Positions 8,569-18,100 of a stretch of 64,000 bases of DNA are shown here, piece by piece. The position numbers were made by a program, and so were the translations under genes. Positions within the stretch are counted from its first letter, which is position 1. Each line of letters begins with the position of its first letter. The notes beneath the pieces are model-generated. The model was not told the DNA's origin, made no database searches, and saw nothing but the letters and a program-made list of their open reading frames with translations. The stretch lies in the NCBI RefSeq assembly GCF_900109955.1, contig NZ_FOJB01000001.1, positions 62,001 through 126,000 on the forward strand, given 5' to 3'. The stretch is from Aliiroseovarius sediminilitoris. Lineage in GTDB: Bacteria; Pseudomonadota; Alphaproteobacteria; Rhodobacterales; Rhodobacteraceae.

Positions 8569-9609
8569 TTGGCAATCGTGGATGTGACCATTTATGGCGC
8601 GGGCATTTTCGGCCTGTCGGTGGCGTGGAGTTGCCTGAAGCGAGGCGCGAAGGTGAGGGTGATTGATCCGGGTGGCGTCGGGGCCGGATCTTCTGGCGGG
8701 CTGGTTGGTGCATTGGCCCCGCATGTGCCGGAACGCTGGAACGCCAAGAAGGCATTTCAATTCGACAGCCTGATCATGGCGGAAGCTTACTGGGCCGAGG
8801 TCGAGGCGGTGTCTGGCCTGCCGTCCGGGTATGGCCGCACTGGCCGCTTGCAACCCATTGCCGATGATCGCCTTCTGGCCCTTGCCCACGACCGCAAGGC
8901 CGAGGCTAAGTCCCTGTGGCAAGGGAAGGCCATGTGGGAGGTTCGCCCCATCACCGATTTTCCGGGCTGGGCACCTGACAGTGCTACCGGATACCTGATC
9001 CACGACACGCTGACCGCGCGTATGAACCCGCGACTGGCTGCGAAGGCGTTGGCCGGGGCAGTTCAGGCCAAGGGAGGCGAGGTTGCAAGCGCGGCAGACG
9101 AAGAAGGGCGCGTCGTCTGGGCCACCGGCTGGCAGGGGCTTCTGGCCCTGTCGCAAGAGCTGAGCAAACCCGTCGGCAACGGGGTGAAGGGGCAAAGCGC
9201 CCTGTTGCAGCATGACGCCGCCCACCTGCCACAACTGTTCGCCGATGCGTTACACATCATCCCCCATGCCAACGGGACGGTTGCCATCGGGTCTACCAGC
9301 GAACGCGATTTTGACGATCCCGCAAGCTGCGATGACGCCTTGGACGATGTGATCGCGCGTGCTCGCGAAGTCTGCCCGGCCATCGCGGACGCCCCTGTCA
9401 TCGAACGCTGGGCTGGGGTGCGACCTCGCGCAAAGTCCCGCGCCCCGATGCTGGGCCAATACCCCGGCAGGCCCGATCACTTCATCGCCAATGGTGGCTT
9501 CAAGATCGGATTTGGCATGGGACCAAAGGTCGGCGAGGTGATGGCCGATCTGGTGTTGGACGGGCGCGACACCATCCCCGAGGATTTCAAGGTCGCGGCC
9601 AGTCTCTAA
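8569..9609 (+). CDS. FAD-dependent oxidoreductase (DAO family, MnmC1/glycine-oxidase-like)
   Basis: Flavoprotein of 346 residues with an N-terminal Rossmann dinucleotide motif, GAGIFGLSVAW, an FAD-binding GAGSSGG segment near residue 40, and the C-terminal DAO signature GGFKIGFGMGPKVGEVMADL. Its position divergent from the stand-alone MnmD gene suggests it supplies the cmnm5U to nm5U step done by the FAD half of bifunctional MnmC; a glycine-oxidase-like role remains possible. No in-frame ATG lies near the start. A TTG at 8569 sits eight bases after AAGGA and gives MAIVDVTIYGAG, so it is taken as the initiator, with GTG at 8578 as alternative. Confidence 0.75.
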   Translation: MAIVDVTIYGAGIFGLSVAWSCLKRGAKVRVIDPGGVGAGSSGGLVGALAPHVPERWNAKKAFQFDSLIMAEAYWAEVEAVSGLPSGYGRTGRLQPIADDRLLALAHDRKAEAKSLWQGKAMWEVRPITDFPGWAPDSATGYLIHDTLTARMNPRLAAKALAGAVQAKGGEVASAADEEGRVVWATGWQGLLALSQELSKPVGNGVKGQSALLQHDAAHLPQLFADALHIIPHANGTVAIGSTSERDFDDPASCDDALDDVIARAREVCPAIADAPVIERWAGVRPRAKSRAPMLGQYPGRPDHFIANGGFKIGFGMGPKVGEVMADLVLDGRDTIPEDFKVAASL

Positions 9610-9623
9610 CGTCGGGCACGCGC

Positions 9624-10169
9624 CTAACCACTTTCGACCTCGGCCTGCAATTTCTCCATCAGGGTTTTCAGGGTGGCTTCGTATCGTTCGCTTTTCAACT
9701 GCCCATCATCGTCAAATTCCTGACGACTGCCTGCGACGGCCATCTCTGGTCCGGTGATCAGGCGCGGCTGAAATGGCATCATCGCCAGAACCAGAGAGTT
9801 CTGGGCCCTCACCCCTCCAGCGCGCCCCGCTGCAGCAGACATGACCGCGACCGGCTTGCCCGTCCATGGCAAGGGCTTCACGCGGCTGACCCAATCAAGT
9901 GCGTTTTTCAGAACGCCTGACAGCATCCTGTTGTATTCCGGGGTCGAGATAATGACCGCATCCGCCACAGCAATCTGCCCGGCCAGTCGGACAACACTGT
10001 CAGGTGCGCCGTGCACCTCTTCGTTGTCGGCGTTGAACAGGGGCAGATCAAGATCGGCCTCGGTAAATTCGGCGTCGCCATACAGGCGGGCGGCATTTCG
10101 GATCAGAAGCCGGTTCGTTGCGTCTTTACGCAATGACCCGGACATGCCAAGCAAACGATGTTTAGACAA
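9624..10169 (-). CDS. NADPH-dependent FMN reductase family protein
   Basis: Flavodoxin-like flavoprotein of 181 residues. The FMN phosphate loop is GMSGSLRKDATNR near residue 10, and STPEYNRMLSGVLKNALDW near residue 80 is the second FMN contact that defines this NAD(P)H:FMN/quinone reductase family. It likely reduces flavin, quinones or chromate-like acceptors in the cytosol. The start is taken as TTG at 10169, because AGGAGG lies five bases upstream and the resulting SKHRLLGMSGSLRK matches family N-termini. An ATG 18 bases further upstream would put the Shine-Dalgarno inside the gene. It is divergent from the ThDP enzyme gene. Confidence 0.82.
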   Translation of the reverse strand: MSKHRLLGMSGSLRKDATNRLLIRNAARLYGDAEFTEADLDLPLFNADNEEVHGAPDSVVRLAGQIAVADAVIISTPEYNRMLSGVLKNALDWVSRVKPLPWTGKPVAVMSAAAGRAGGVRAQNSLVLAMMPFQPRLITGPEMAVAGSRQEFDDDGQLKSERYEATLKTLMEKLQAEVESG

Positions 10170-10250
10170 GTCAACCTCCTGCTGCATCACGCTAAGGTGC
10201 GGTGCGCATCGGGCAAGGTCAACGGTTGAATAGCGATAAGGAGCGAAGAC

Positions 10251-11906
10251 ATGCGGCATGGCGGACAGATATTGGTCGATCACCTGAAAACCGAAGGGGT
10301 GTGCCGCGTTTTCTCAGTGCCCGGTGAGAGTTTTCTGGCAGCGCTCGACGGGCTGCATGACAGCGGGATCGAAAACATCGTCTGCCGCCAGGAAGGTGGC
10401 GCGGCTATGATGGCCGAGGCGCATGGAAAGCTGACCGGAGAGCCGGGCGTGCTGTTCGTCACGCGTGGACCGGGCGCAACCAACGCCGCATCGGGCATTC
10501 ACGTGGCGCAACAAGACAGCACGCCAATGGTGGTGTTCGTCGGCCAGATCGCGCGGGGCCACCGCGACCGTGAAGCGTTTCAGGAGGTCGATTATCGCGC
10601 CATGTTCGGCACACTTGCCAAATGGGCTTGCGAGGTGGATCAGACCGAACGCCTGCCCGAATACCTGGCCCGCGCTTTCCACATGGCCCGATCTGGTCGC
10701 CCCGGCCCGGTGGTGGTGGCCCTGCCCGAGGATATGCTGAGCGCCCATGCCGACGTGCCGGACCGCCCGGCGATGGCACGCACGAATGGGCACCTGACAG
10801 CCGAGGACGCGCAGGCAATCACCGCGATACTGACAGACGCGAAAACGCCTTTGGTGATCGCGGGTGGACCGGGCTGGACCCCAGACGCCGCCCGCAATCT
10901 TGCCGATTTTGCAAAGGCTCATGGCCTGCCGGTCGCCTGCACCTTCCGTCGGCAGGATTTCATGGACAACCGTCACCCGAACTATGTCGGCGACCCTGGG
11001 GTTGGAATGAATCCGAAACTGGGCGCGCGTATGTGCGATGCCGATACGCTGATCGTGCTGGGGTCGCGTCTGGGCGACAGTGTAACCGGCGGATACGAAA
11101 TTCTGGACCCCGCTGCCACAGGCAAGCGTATCGTGCACGTTTATCCCGACCCGGACGAATTGGGGCGCGTCTTTCACGCCGATCTGGCGCTGGTGGCCAC
11201 CGGGCCAGAGGCGCTGGCCGCCCTTGTGCGCACGAATGGAACGCAAGCGCCCCGCTGGGCAGACTGGACCAAGTCCGCGCGCGCAGACTATGAGGCGTTT
11301 CAGCAGCCCGTCACGACACCCGGCAATGTGAAGATGGAAGAGGTCGTTCTGTGGTTGTCCAGAAACCTTCCCGACGATGCCATCGTGACCAACGGGGCCG
11401 GAAACTATGCCACCTGGCTGCACCGGTATTTCAGCTTCAAGCAGCATGGCACACAACTGGCCCCGACCTCCGGGTCCATGGGATACGGGTTTCCCGCCGC
11501 GGTCGCTGCCAGCCTTGAACATCCGGACCGGACCGTCATTGCGTGGCTAGGGGACGGTGAATTCCAGATGACCCTGAACGAGATGTCCACCGCGATCCAG
11601 CATGGTGCCAAACCCATCGCGATCATCGCCAATAACGGGCGATACGGCACGATCCGAATGCATCAGGAGCGTACCTATCCGGGGCGCGTGTCTGGCACCG
11701 ACATGGCCAACCCCGATTTCGCGGCGCTTGCCCGCGCTTACGGCGGGCATGGCGAGACCGTGACCAATGGCGAAGATTTCGCCGCCGCCTTTGCCCGCGC
11801 CAAAGCCGCCGATACATTGGCGGTGATCGAACTGGTGCTGGACCCGCAGGTTGCGACGCCCAGTCTGACACTGAACGCCTTGCGCGAGATCGGGAAACAG
11901 CGTTGA
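10251..11906 (+). CDS. Thiamine-diphosphate-dependent enzyme, acetolactate synthase large-subunit-like
   Basis: Protein of 551 residues with the three-domain ThDP fold. The N-terminal pyrimidine domain has the catalytic Glu in VCRQEGGAAMMAE (about residue 48). A central FAD/ADP-type domain covers roughly 190-330. The C-terminal domain carries the GDGEFQMTLNEM.....NN cofactor motif near residue 430. No regulatory small subunit gene is adjacent and the neighbours are unrelated, so this is probably a catabolic or accessory decarboxylase/carboligase rather than biosynthetic IlvB. The substrate is not determinable. GGAG seven bases before the ATG supports the start. Confidence 0.82.
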   Translation: MRHGGQILVDHLKTEGVCRVFSVPGESFLAALDGLHDSGIENIVCRQEGGAAMMAEAHGKLTGEPGVLFVTRGPGATNAASGIHVAQQDSTPMVVFVGQIARGHRDREAFQEVDYRAMFGTLAKWACEVDQTERLPEYLARAFHMARSGRPGPVVVALPEDMLSAHADVPDRPAMARTNGHLTAEDAQAITAILTDAKTPLVIAGGPGWTPDAARNLADFAKAHGLPVACTFRRQDFMDNRHPNYVGDPGVGMNPKLGARMCDADTLIVLGSRLGDSVTGGYEILDPAATGKRIVHVYPDPDELGRVFHADLALVATGPEALAALVRTNGTQAPRWADWTKSARADYEAFQQPVTTPGNVKMEEVVLWLSRNLPDDAIVTNGAGNYATWLHRYFSFKQHGTQLAPTSGSMGYGFPAAVAASLEHPDRTVIAWLGDGEFQMTLNEMSTAIQHGAKPIAIIANNGRYGTIRMHQERTYPGRVSGTDMANPDFAALARAYGGHGETVTNGEDFAAAFARAKAADTLAVIELVLDPQVATPSLTLNALREIGKQR

Positions 11907-11925
11907 AGGGCCGCGACCGGCGCTT

Positions 11926-12237
11926 TCAGCCCTGCGGCATATCCATCATTTCCGCCAGATGAATGGTGCCCATCTGGAGGAATGAGTTTTCGCTGGCAAT
12001 CGCCAATGCCGTATCTGCGTCGGCCGCTTCGATTACGCAAAAGCCCATCATGGGTTGCTTGAATCCTTCACGTGCGCCATCGCCATCTACCGTCCATTGC
12101 GCCTTGAACGGCGTTTCGGGCATGACGAAAGTGTCGGAATACTTGGCAATCCACGCTTTATATGCGGCTTGCATGTCTGCCTTCTTATCATCGGGCACAT
12201 CGCGCGGCTCGTGATAGGCAATATAGTATTTGGGCAT
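11926..12237 (-). CDS. YCII-domain protein
   Basis: Small protein of 103 residues of the YCII (dimeric alpha-beta barrel) superfamily. Visible features are the N-terminal beta strand YYIAYHEP, the PMMGFCVIEAADADTALAIA segment and the C-terminal HLAEMMDM. Members are often linked to small-molecule turnover, but the function of this one is unknown. AGGAGG stands ahead of the ATG. It lies 20 bp downstream of cobO on the same strand and could share its transcript. Confidence 0.75.
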   Translation of the reverse strand: MPKYYIAYHEPRDVPDDKKADMQAAYKAWIAKYSDTFVMPETPFKAQWTVDGDGAREGFKQPMMGFCVIEAADADTALAIASENSFLQMGTIHLAEMMDMPQG

Positions 12238-12257
12238 CTCTCGTCCTCCTTCGAGGC

Positions 12258-12866
12258 CTAGTATTCGACCCCCTGTTGCGCCTTGATGCCTGACCGGAAC
12301 GGGTGCTTGATCAATTCCATCTCAGTCACCAGATCGGCGATTTCGAGCAGTTCATCCTTGGCGTTGCGCCCGGTTAGAACAACATGCGTCATCTCGGGTT
12401 TTTCTTCGGCCAGGAATTTGACGACCTCGTTCGCATCCACATAGTCATAGCGAATTGCGATGTTGATCTCGTCCAGCAACACCATGGTGTTCGACGGATC
12501 ACGGATCAGCTCTTTCGACTTCTCCCATGCAGCCTGCGCCATCTCCACGTCGCGGGTGCGGTCCTGTGTTTCCCAGGTAAAGCCCTCGCCCATCGTATAG
12601 AACGCGCACACATCACTGAACTTGGCATTGATCAGATCACGTTCACCGCAATCCATCCCACCCTTGATGAACTGGACCACAGCGCATTTCATGCCATGCG
12701 CGATGCAGCGGAAGATCATCCCGAACGCGGCAGAACTTTTGCCCTTGCCCTTGCCGGTATGGACGATGATCAAGCCCTTTTTGTCGGTCTTGGTCGCCAT
12801 GATCTTATCGCGGGCGGCTTTCTTCTTGGCCATCTTCGATGCGTGGCGGTCGGGGTCTACGGTCAT
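12258..12866 (-). CDS. cobO: Cob(I)yrinic acid a,c-diamide adenosyltransferase
   Basis: Attaches the 5'-deoxyadenosyl group of ATP to the corrinoid cobalt in cobalamin synthesis and salvage. The protein has 202 residues, the usual CobO/BtuR length. The P-loop HTGKGKGKSSAA is at residues 36-47, followed by MKCAVVQFIKGG, the VLLDEIN Walker-B strand, and the C-terminal HPFRSGIKAQQGVEY ending typical of CobO. The start is the ATG giving MTVDPDRHASKMAKKKAA, which matches the family; a longer upstream frame is unlike it. The other cobalamin genes of the window lie in separate groups, so corrinoid genes here are scattered. The YCII gene follows it. Confidence 0.93.
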   Translation of the reverse strand: MTVDPDRHASKMAKKKAARDKIMATKTDKKGLIIVHTGKGKGKSSAAFGMIFRCIAHGMKCAVVQFIKGGMDCGERDLINAKFSDVCAFYTMGEGFTWETQDRTRDVEMAQAAWEKSKELIRDPSNTMVLLDEINIAIRYDYVDANEVVKFLAEEKPEMTHVVLTGRNAKDELLEIADLVTEMELIKHPFRSGIKAQQGVEY

Positions 12867-12974
12867 GGTATCCTCATGAATTGCTCGCGCTTCACTGTGC
12901 GGGTCATGAAGACCAGATGCAAGAGAGGGCACGCCGTTTCAGGCACGCCCTCTGCAATTTCGATGGTGTTCAGA

Positions 12975-14180
12975 TCACTCGGCAAGCACAACCTGCGATG
13001 TCGCGCGCCCGAAATGCTGCTTGTTCAGACGGAAAACCATAGCGATCATGGCGAACTGGAAGGCAATGGCGATTGCCGTCACGATCCAGTAGATCACCGA
13101 GAATTTGTCCACCAAGCCCGCTTGTACCAGCCCGGCATTCACGAAGAACTGAATTAGCACCGACAAGGCCACACCGGGGCAGACCAGCGCGTAGGACCCC
13201 GGCGAGGTTTCGTTGCCGATCACATAGCTTTTCCAGTAACCATGGCGGGCCAGCACAACCAGACCCATCAGGCCGAACAGCACCTGAACCGTCAGCAACC
13301 GGGCCAGCAAGACCATGGTTTCGCCCGCCGTCACTTGGGCTTCGAAGGTGGCATGCAATCCGTGGTTCTGACGCATCGCCATGATGCCAAGAACGGTCAT
13401 CAAGGGGATCACGATCAGAAGCGTCGGTGCGGTTTCTTTCGAGGTGCCATAATGCAGCATCGAGTTGAACGCCGTGAACAAGGCCAGCGCTGCATAGATA
13501 ACCGAGGCGATCCCGAAGAAGGTTGACCCGACGAGAGAGACGCCGACGACCACGGAATTGGTGCTCATCGCGGCGGGGGCCGAGAAGCCAACCGCGATCA
13601 TGGCCAGCGCGAAGGCCGGCAGCATCTGGGCAAAGCTGTTATGCGCGGTCACATCGAAGACTCCCCCGTTGGTTAACACGCGCCCAAGAAAATCACCGAT
13701 ATAGATCAGCGCCTGAACACCGATGGCCAGAAACGCCGCCATCGCGAAGGGAAACAGGTATTCGACGATTGACCACAGGCCAGGCACAAACACCAAGCCG
13801 ACAATGAACAGCGCGTTCACGCTCATCGCCAGGGCCAACGGCATTGCCAGTATGGTCGTTTCTGCATTTGATTTCTTCAGCGATTCATAAGCGTCCGATT
13901 TACGAAAGGCCAAGAAGGCCTTCAGGTTCCACACCAGATACTTGATGTTCAGAAAAACAAATGTCGCGATACCGACAAGTGCCACAGCAATGGCAGTTTT
14001 CAGGCCGACCGATCCGGCCCCAAGGGTCGCGAATATGTCTTCGAAGACAGGCACCGGTCGGTCTTGGTGGGGCACCCAGAACATCAGGTACATGAAAAAT
14101 GTAACCGTCAGGCCACCTGCCCCGACCGAGGCAAGGAAGTAGAGCGGCGAGTACTTGTCCGCTGGGCGATTGGGGTGCAT
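12975..14180 (-). CDS. Ten-helix integral membrane protein, family uncertain (TsoY-like?)
   Basis: Protein of 401 residues with about ten hydrophobic helices and short loops, in a layout like the TDT/TehA exporter fold. It is not a family I recognise with certainty; the lone Cys in SPGSYALVCPGVAL near the ninth helix and the overall layout recall proteins annotated as TsoY, some of which carry selenocysteine, but this is a weak recollection. The ATG at 14180 is preceded by GGAGAGG. It is divergent from a lipoprotein gene, and the intergenic region carries a TTAA-N7-TTAA site, so CtrA-type control of one or both genes is possible. Confidence 0.55.
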   Translation of the reverse strand: MHPNRPADKYSPLYFLASVGAGGLTVTFFMYLMFWVPHQDRPVPVFEDIFATLGAGSVGLKTAIAVALVGIATFVFLNIKYLVWNLKAFLAFRKSDAYESLKKSNAETTILAMPLALAMSVNALFIVGLVFVPGLWSIVEYLFPFAMAAFLAIGVQALIYIGDFLGRVLTNGGVFDVTAHNSFAQMLPAFALAMIAVGFSAPAAMSTNSVVVGVSLVGSTFFGIASVIYAALALFTAFNSMLHYGTSKETAPTLLIVIPLMTVLGIMAMRQNHGLHATFEAQVTAGETMVLLARLLTVQVLFGLMGLVVLARHGYWKSYVIGNETSPGSYALVCPGVALSVLIQFFVNAGLVQAGLVDKFSVIYWIVTAIAIAFQFAMIAMVFRLNKQHFGRATSQVVLAE

Positions 14181-14283
14181 TGGACCTCTCCATTCATATT
14201 CATTTTCTTGAATATCAATAGAACTGTTTGTCCCCCAAAGCAAGCAAACGCGGTGCACATGTTGTCGCACCTGCGACCTCACT

Positions 14284-14305
14284 GGTTCTTAACCGGTTGT
14301 TAACC
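14284..14305. promoter_or_regulatory. Tandem 11-bp repeat forming a CtrA-type box
   Basis: GGTTCTTAACC (14284-14294) is followed directly by GGTTGTTAACC (14295-14305). Together they contain TTAA-N7-TTAA, with each half extending to TTAACC, the consensus of the alphaproteobacterial cell-cycle regulator CtrA. The site is 37 bp upstream of the lipoprotein start and 103 bp from the divergent membrane-protein start. Confidence 0.6.
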
Positions 14306-14342
14306 ATCCTGTCGCAACCTGCCCAGAAACAGGAGAGTCAGA

Positions 14343-14657
14343 GTGAAACCCATTCGTACCTGTGCCGCGTTTCTTGTAACCGGCCTGGTTGTTGCCGCCT
14401 GCGACAGCCCCAGCCCGCAGTTCATGTCCGCCGACACCAGCGTGAAGAAAGCAACCGTCGACGGCTCAACCTTTTCGGTTCACCGGCGCGAAAACTGGGT
14501 TGAGGTTTATCGCACAAGTTTCGAAGCGTTGCCACGAATCCCCGTCATCCTTGCCCGCGCCAAGACCGCCATCGAACAGGCCACTGGTTGCAAGGTGGTC
14601 GAGGGGTCATTGTCCGGTGATCAAGCCATCCAGCGGGCCGAGATTGATTGCGGCTAA
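14343..14657 (+). CDS. Small lipoprotein, function unknown
   Basis: Protein of 104 residues with an N-terminal lipoprotein signal. The lipobox VVAAC places the lipidated Cys at about residue 20, so the mature protein is membrane-anchored on the periplasmic side. The mature part (SADTSVKKATVDGSTFSVHR onward) resembles unnamed Rhodobacterales lipoproteins; no catalytic motif is visible. It ends with a second conserved Cys, and a Cys near GCKVVEG could pair with it. Initiation is at GTG, seven bases after AGGAG. A CtrA-type box lies immediately upstream. Confidence 0.7.
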   Translation: MKPIRTCAAFLVTGLVVAACDSPSPQFMSADTSVKKATVDGSTFSVHRRENWVEVYRTSFEALPRIPVILARAKTAIEQATGCKVVEGSLSGDQAIQRAEIDCG

Positions 14658-14681
14658 GGCACTTGGGCGCAGTAATGGACG

Positions 14682-15152
14682 TTACCCGCGCAGGGATTTC
14701 TCAAATCGATACGACGTGGGCCGATCAAACCCGTCATGAGCAATCTCGGCAGTTTTCACGAACCCGAGATGTTGGAATATGGCGTGGTTGTCGACCAGTT
14801 CAACGCGCGTTTGCAAAACCAGACGTGAAAGACCAAGCACAGCGGCGCGGTCTTCGGCAAGCTTGATCAGATGCCGCGCCAGCCCTTGCCCCCGCGCTGC
14901 AGGGTCCACAGCCAGCTTTCCGATATAAAGATCTGGAGGCGTTGCATCAGATTGCGGGGTCAGGAAAATACAAGCCTTATCTTCAATCACCCAGACCTCG
15001 CCCATGCGGGCCTGCTCCGCAATCCCAGAGGGGGTCAACCGGTGCAGCGAGCTTGGGGGGTCAATACGCCCCTCCATCTGTGCAAACGCGCGATGCAGAA
15101 GCGCGAGGATGGGCGCGGTATCTTCATCAGGCGAAACTTGACGGGGTTTCAT
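14682..15152 (-). CDS. GNAT family N-acetyltransferase coupled to cobN
   Basis: Protein of 156 residues. The acetyl-CoA site is visible as LYIGKLAVDPAARGQGLARH (motif A with the Q/R-x-x-G-x-G/A signature), followed by LQTRVELVDNHAIFQHLGFV. The substrate is unknown. Its ATG overlaps the cobN TGA as ATGA, so translation is coupled to cobN. A second, different GNAT gene overlaps cobW in the same way at 19.5 kb. An upstream in-frame start inside cobN would add 16 residues and is less likely. Confidence 0.8.
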   Translation of the reverse strand: MKPRQVSPDEDTAPILALLHRAFAQMEGRIDPPSSLHRLTPSGIAEQARMGEVWVIEDKACIFLTPQSDATPPDLYIGKLAVDPAARGQGLARHLIKLAEDRAAVLGLSRLVLQTRVELVDNHAIFQHLGFVKTAEIAHDGFDRPTSYRFEKSLRG

Positions 15153-18100
15153 CTGAGCGCATCCAACCGCGCCCGAGCCGAATTCGACCGGGGCATCCAA
15201 AGCCCGCGTTCTATCGCTTCGGTCAGACGTTCGGCGATTTCCTTCAACGCAGGCGCATTGTGTTCGTCAATGAAGTCGCGCGTGTCATCGTCGTCGATGA
15301 AGGCTGAATAAACCAGATCGAAATGGTGCCCTTTCACCGCGCCCGTGGTGGCCGCAAAGGCGAACAAGTAATCGACCGTCGCGGCAATCTCGAACGCTCC
15401 CTTGTAGCCATGGCGCTTCACACCTTCGATCCATTTGGGGTTCACCACGCGCGATCGCACCACCCGCCCGATCTCGTCATCCAGGGTGCGGATCACGGGA
15501 CGTTCGGGGCGCGAGTGGTCGTTGTGATAGATCGGCCGATCTCGCCCCTGCAACGTGGACACGGCAGCGGCCGCCCCGCCCTCAAACTGGTAATAATCAT
15601 CGCTGTCCAAGATATCGTGTTCGCGATTGTCCTGGTTCTGCACGATGGCTTCGACCTGGCTCAACCGCGCCTCGAACCCTTCCCGGTCGCGCGCGCCTTC
15701 GCTGCCCGCGCCATAGGCGTACCCACCCCATTCCAGATAGGCGTTGGCCAAGTCGGCCTTGTTTGCCCAAAGCCGTTCGTCGATCATTGCCTGAAGCCCC
15801 GCGCCATACGCACCGGGTTTCGAACCATAGACCCTATGCGCGGCCTCACCCGCCCGCACCCGCACGGCAGCAGGGTTCACATCGTCAGGTTCATCCAGCG
15901 CCTGCACTGCGCGCGCAGCGCTATCGACCAGAGATATAAGCTGCGGGAACGCATCGCGGAAGAAACCGGAAACACGCAACGTTACGTCTACACGTGGACG
16001 GCCCAGCGCGGTCGCCGGGATCACCTCGAACCCCGTGACGCGCCGATTGGCGCTGTCCCATTTCGGCTTCACACCCATCAGCGCCAGCGTTTGTGCGATG
16101 TCGTCGCCGCCGGTGCGCATATTCGCGGTGCCCCACGCAGTTACCAACATGGCGCGCGGCCAATCGCCATGGGTTTGCAGGTGTTTCTCAATCAAAAGGC
16201 TGGCCGATTTCCAGCCCAGCGCCCAGGCGGTCGGGGTGGGCACGGCGCGGCTGTCGACGGAATAGAAGTTTCGGCCAGTTGGCAGCGTATCCAACCGCCC
16301 GCGGGTTGGCGCGCCGGACGGCGCAGGGGCGACGAATTGCCCTGCAAGGGCGGTGAGAAGCCCCGTTTCCTCGCCGGGACCACAGGCTGCCACATTTGGA
16401 CGCACGCGCGCGGCAATCTCGGTCAAAACGGCAGCACTGGCGTCCCCAGGTTCCTTGATTTCACCGTCGAGCATACGCGATGCCAACTCTTCAAGCCTTT
16501 CGACCGTATCACCATGGCTGCGCCATGACCCTTCGCCCGACAACAGGTCGGGGCGCGGCCCGGTCCAGGGCGCGGCCATGTCGCAATCCAGCGGATCGAA
16601 GTCCAACTCCAGATCCTTGGCCAAAGCCCGGATGAGTGACGCATCTCCACCCTCGCCCGACCCGCGCGGCACACGAACCAGTGCTTGCACAAGATCCCGC
16701 TCCAATCGGCCTTCCGGCGACTGGCCAAAGATGTGCAAACCATCACGGATCTGGGCTTCTTTCAGTTCACACAGATACGCGTCGAGCTTGGCAAGATCCT
16801 GATCCTCGTCATCTCCGACCATCCCGACATCAACGTCCAGCCCGGTGGCCGAAGTCAGCGTCAGAATCTCGCGGCGCAGATATTCAATCCGGCGGGGATC
16901 AACTCCGGCGGCTTCGTAATACTCGTCCACCAGTGCTTCCAGATCGCGCAGCGGGCCATAGGTTTCGGCCCGTGTCAAAGGCGGTGTCAGGTGGTCGATG
17001 ATCACCGCTTGTGATCGGCGCTTGGCTTGTGTGCCTTCGCCCGGATCGTTGACGATGAACGGATAGACATGCGGTATCGGGCCAAGCACAGCCTCGGGCC
17101 AGCATTCACCGGACAGCGCCACCGATTTCCCCGGCAGCCATTCAAGGTTGCCATGCTTGCCCATATGCACGATCGCATGGGCACCGAACGTGTGGCGCAG
17201 CCAGAAATAGAAGGCGAGGTAATTGTGTGGCGGAACAAGGTCGGGGCTGTGATAGGTGTCGGTCGGGTCGATGTTGTAACCACGTGCGGGCTGCACACCG
17301 ACGACCACGTTGCCATATTGCAGAACAGCCAGGGCGAACGATCCGCAATCGACATCACCGGGGGTATAGAACGGGTCGGCTTCGGGCTTGCCCCAGCGCG
17401 TTTCGATGGCTTCGCGCAAGGTCCATGGCAGTTGACCATAGCTGATTTGATAGTCCGCCATCGACAGGGCGACGCCGCCTGCGCGCGCGGCCCGGTCTGT
17501 CAGCCAGTTGGTCGGTCCGGTCATCACCGCTTGCATCAAAGTGTCACTGTCGGCGGGGGCACCGGTAACGCGATAGCCGTTGATGTTCAACAGGCCCAGC
17601 GCATGAACGACCGCAGCAGGCGTATCCAGCCCGACACCATTGGCCAGCCGCCCGTCCTTGTTGGGATAGTTCGCCATGATCAATGCCACGCGCCGATCCG
17701 CCGCTTTCGCCCGCCGCAGCTTGGCCCAACTGGCGGCAAGCTCGGCCACGAATTGCACGCGGTCGCCGCGCGCGCGATAGGTGGCGATGGGGCATTCGGT
17801 GGCGTCGTCAAAGAACGCCTCGCCTTTGAAGCTTATGGCGCGGGACAGGATGCGCCCGTCCACCTCGGGCAGCGCGACGTTCATCGCGATGTCGCGGGCC
17901 GACAGGCCGGTCAGACCTTCGGCCCATGCCTCTTCGCTGGATCCGGCAAGCACGACCTGAAAGACCGGGGCGGCTTGGCACCAAGGCAACTGGAATGGGT
18001 TCGCCGGTTGCGCTGTGTCGTCCTCATGCGGCGATCCCACCGCAAACGAGGTGCAGTTCAGGATCACATCCGGAGCGGCCTCGGTGAACAAATGCTCCAT

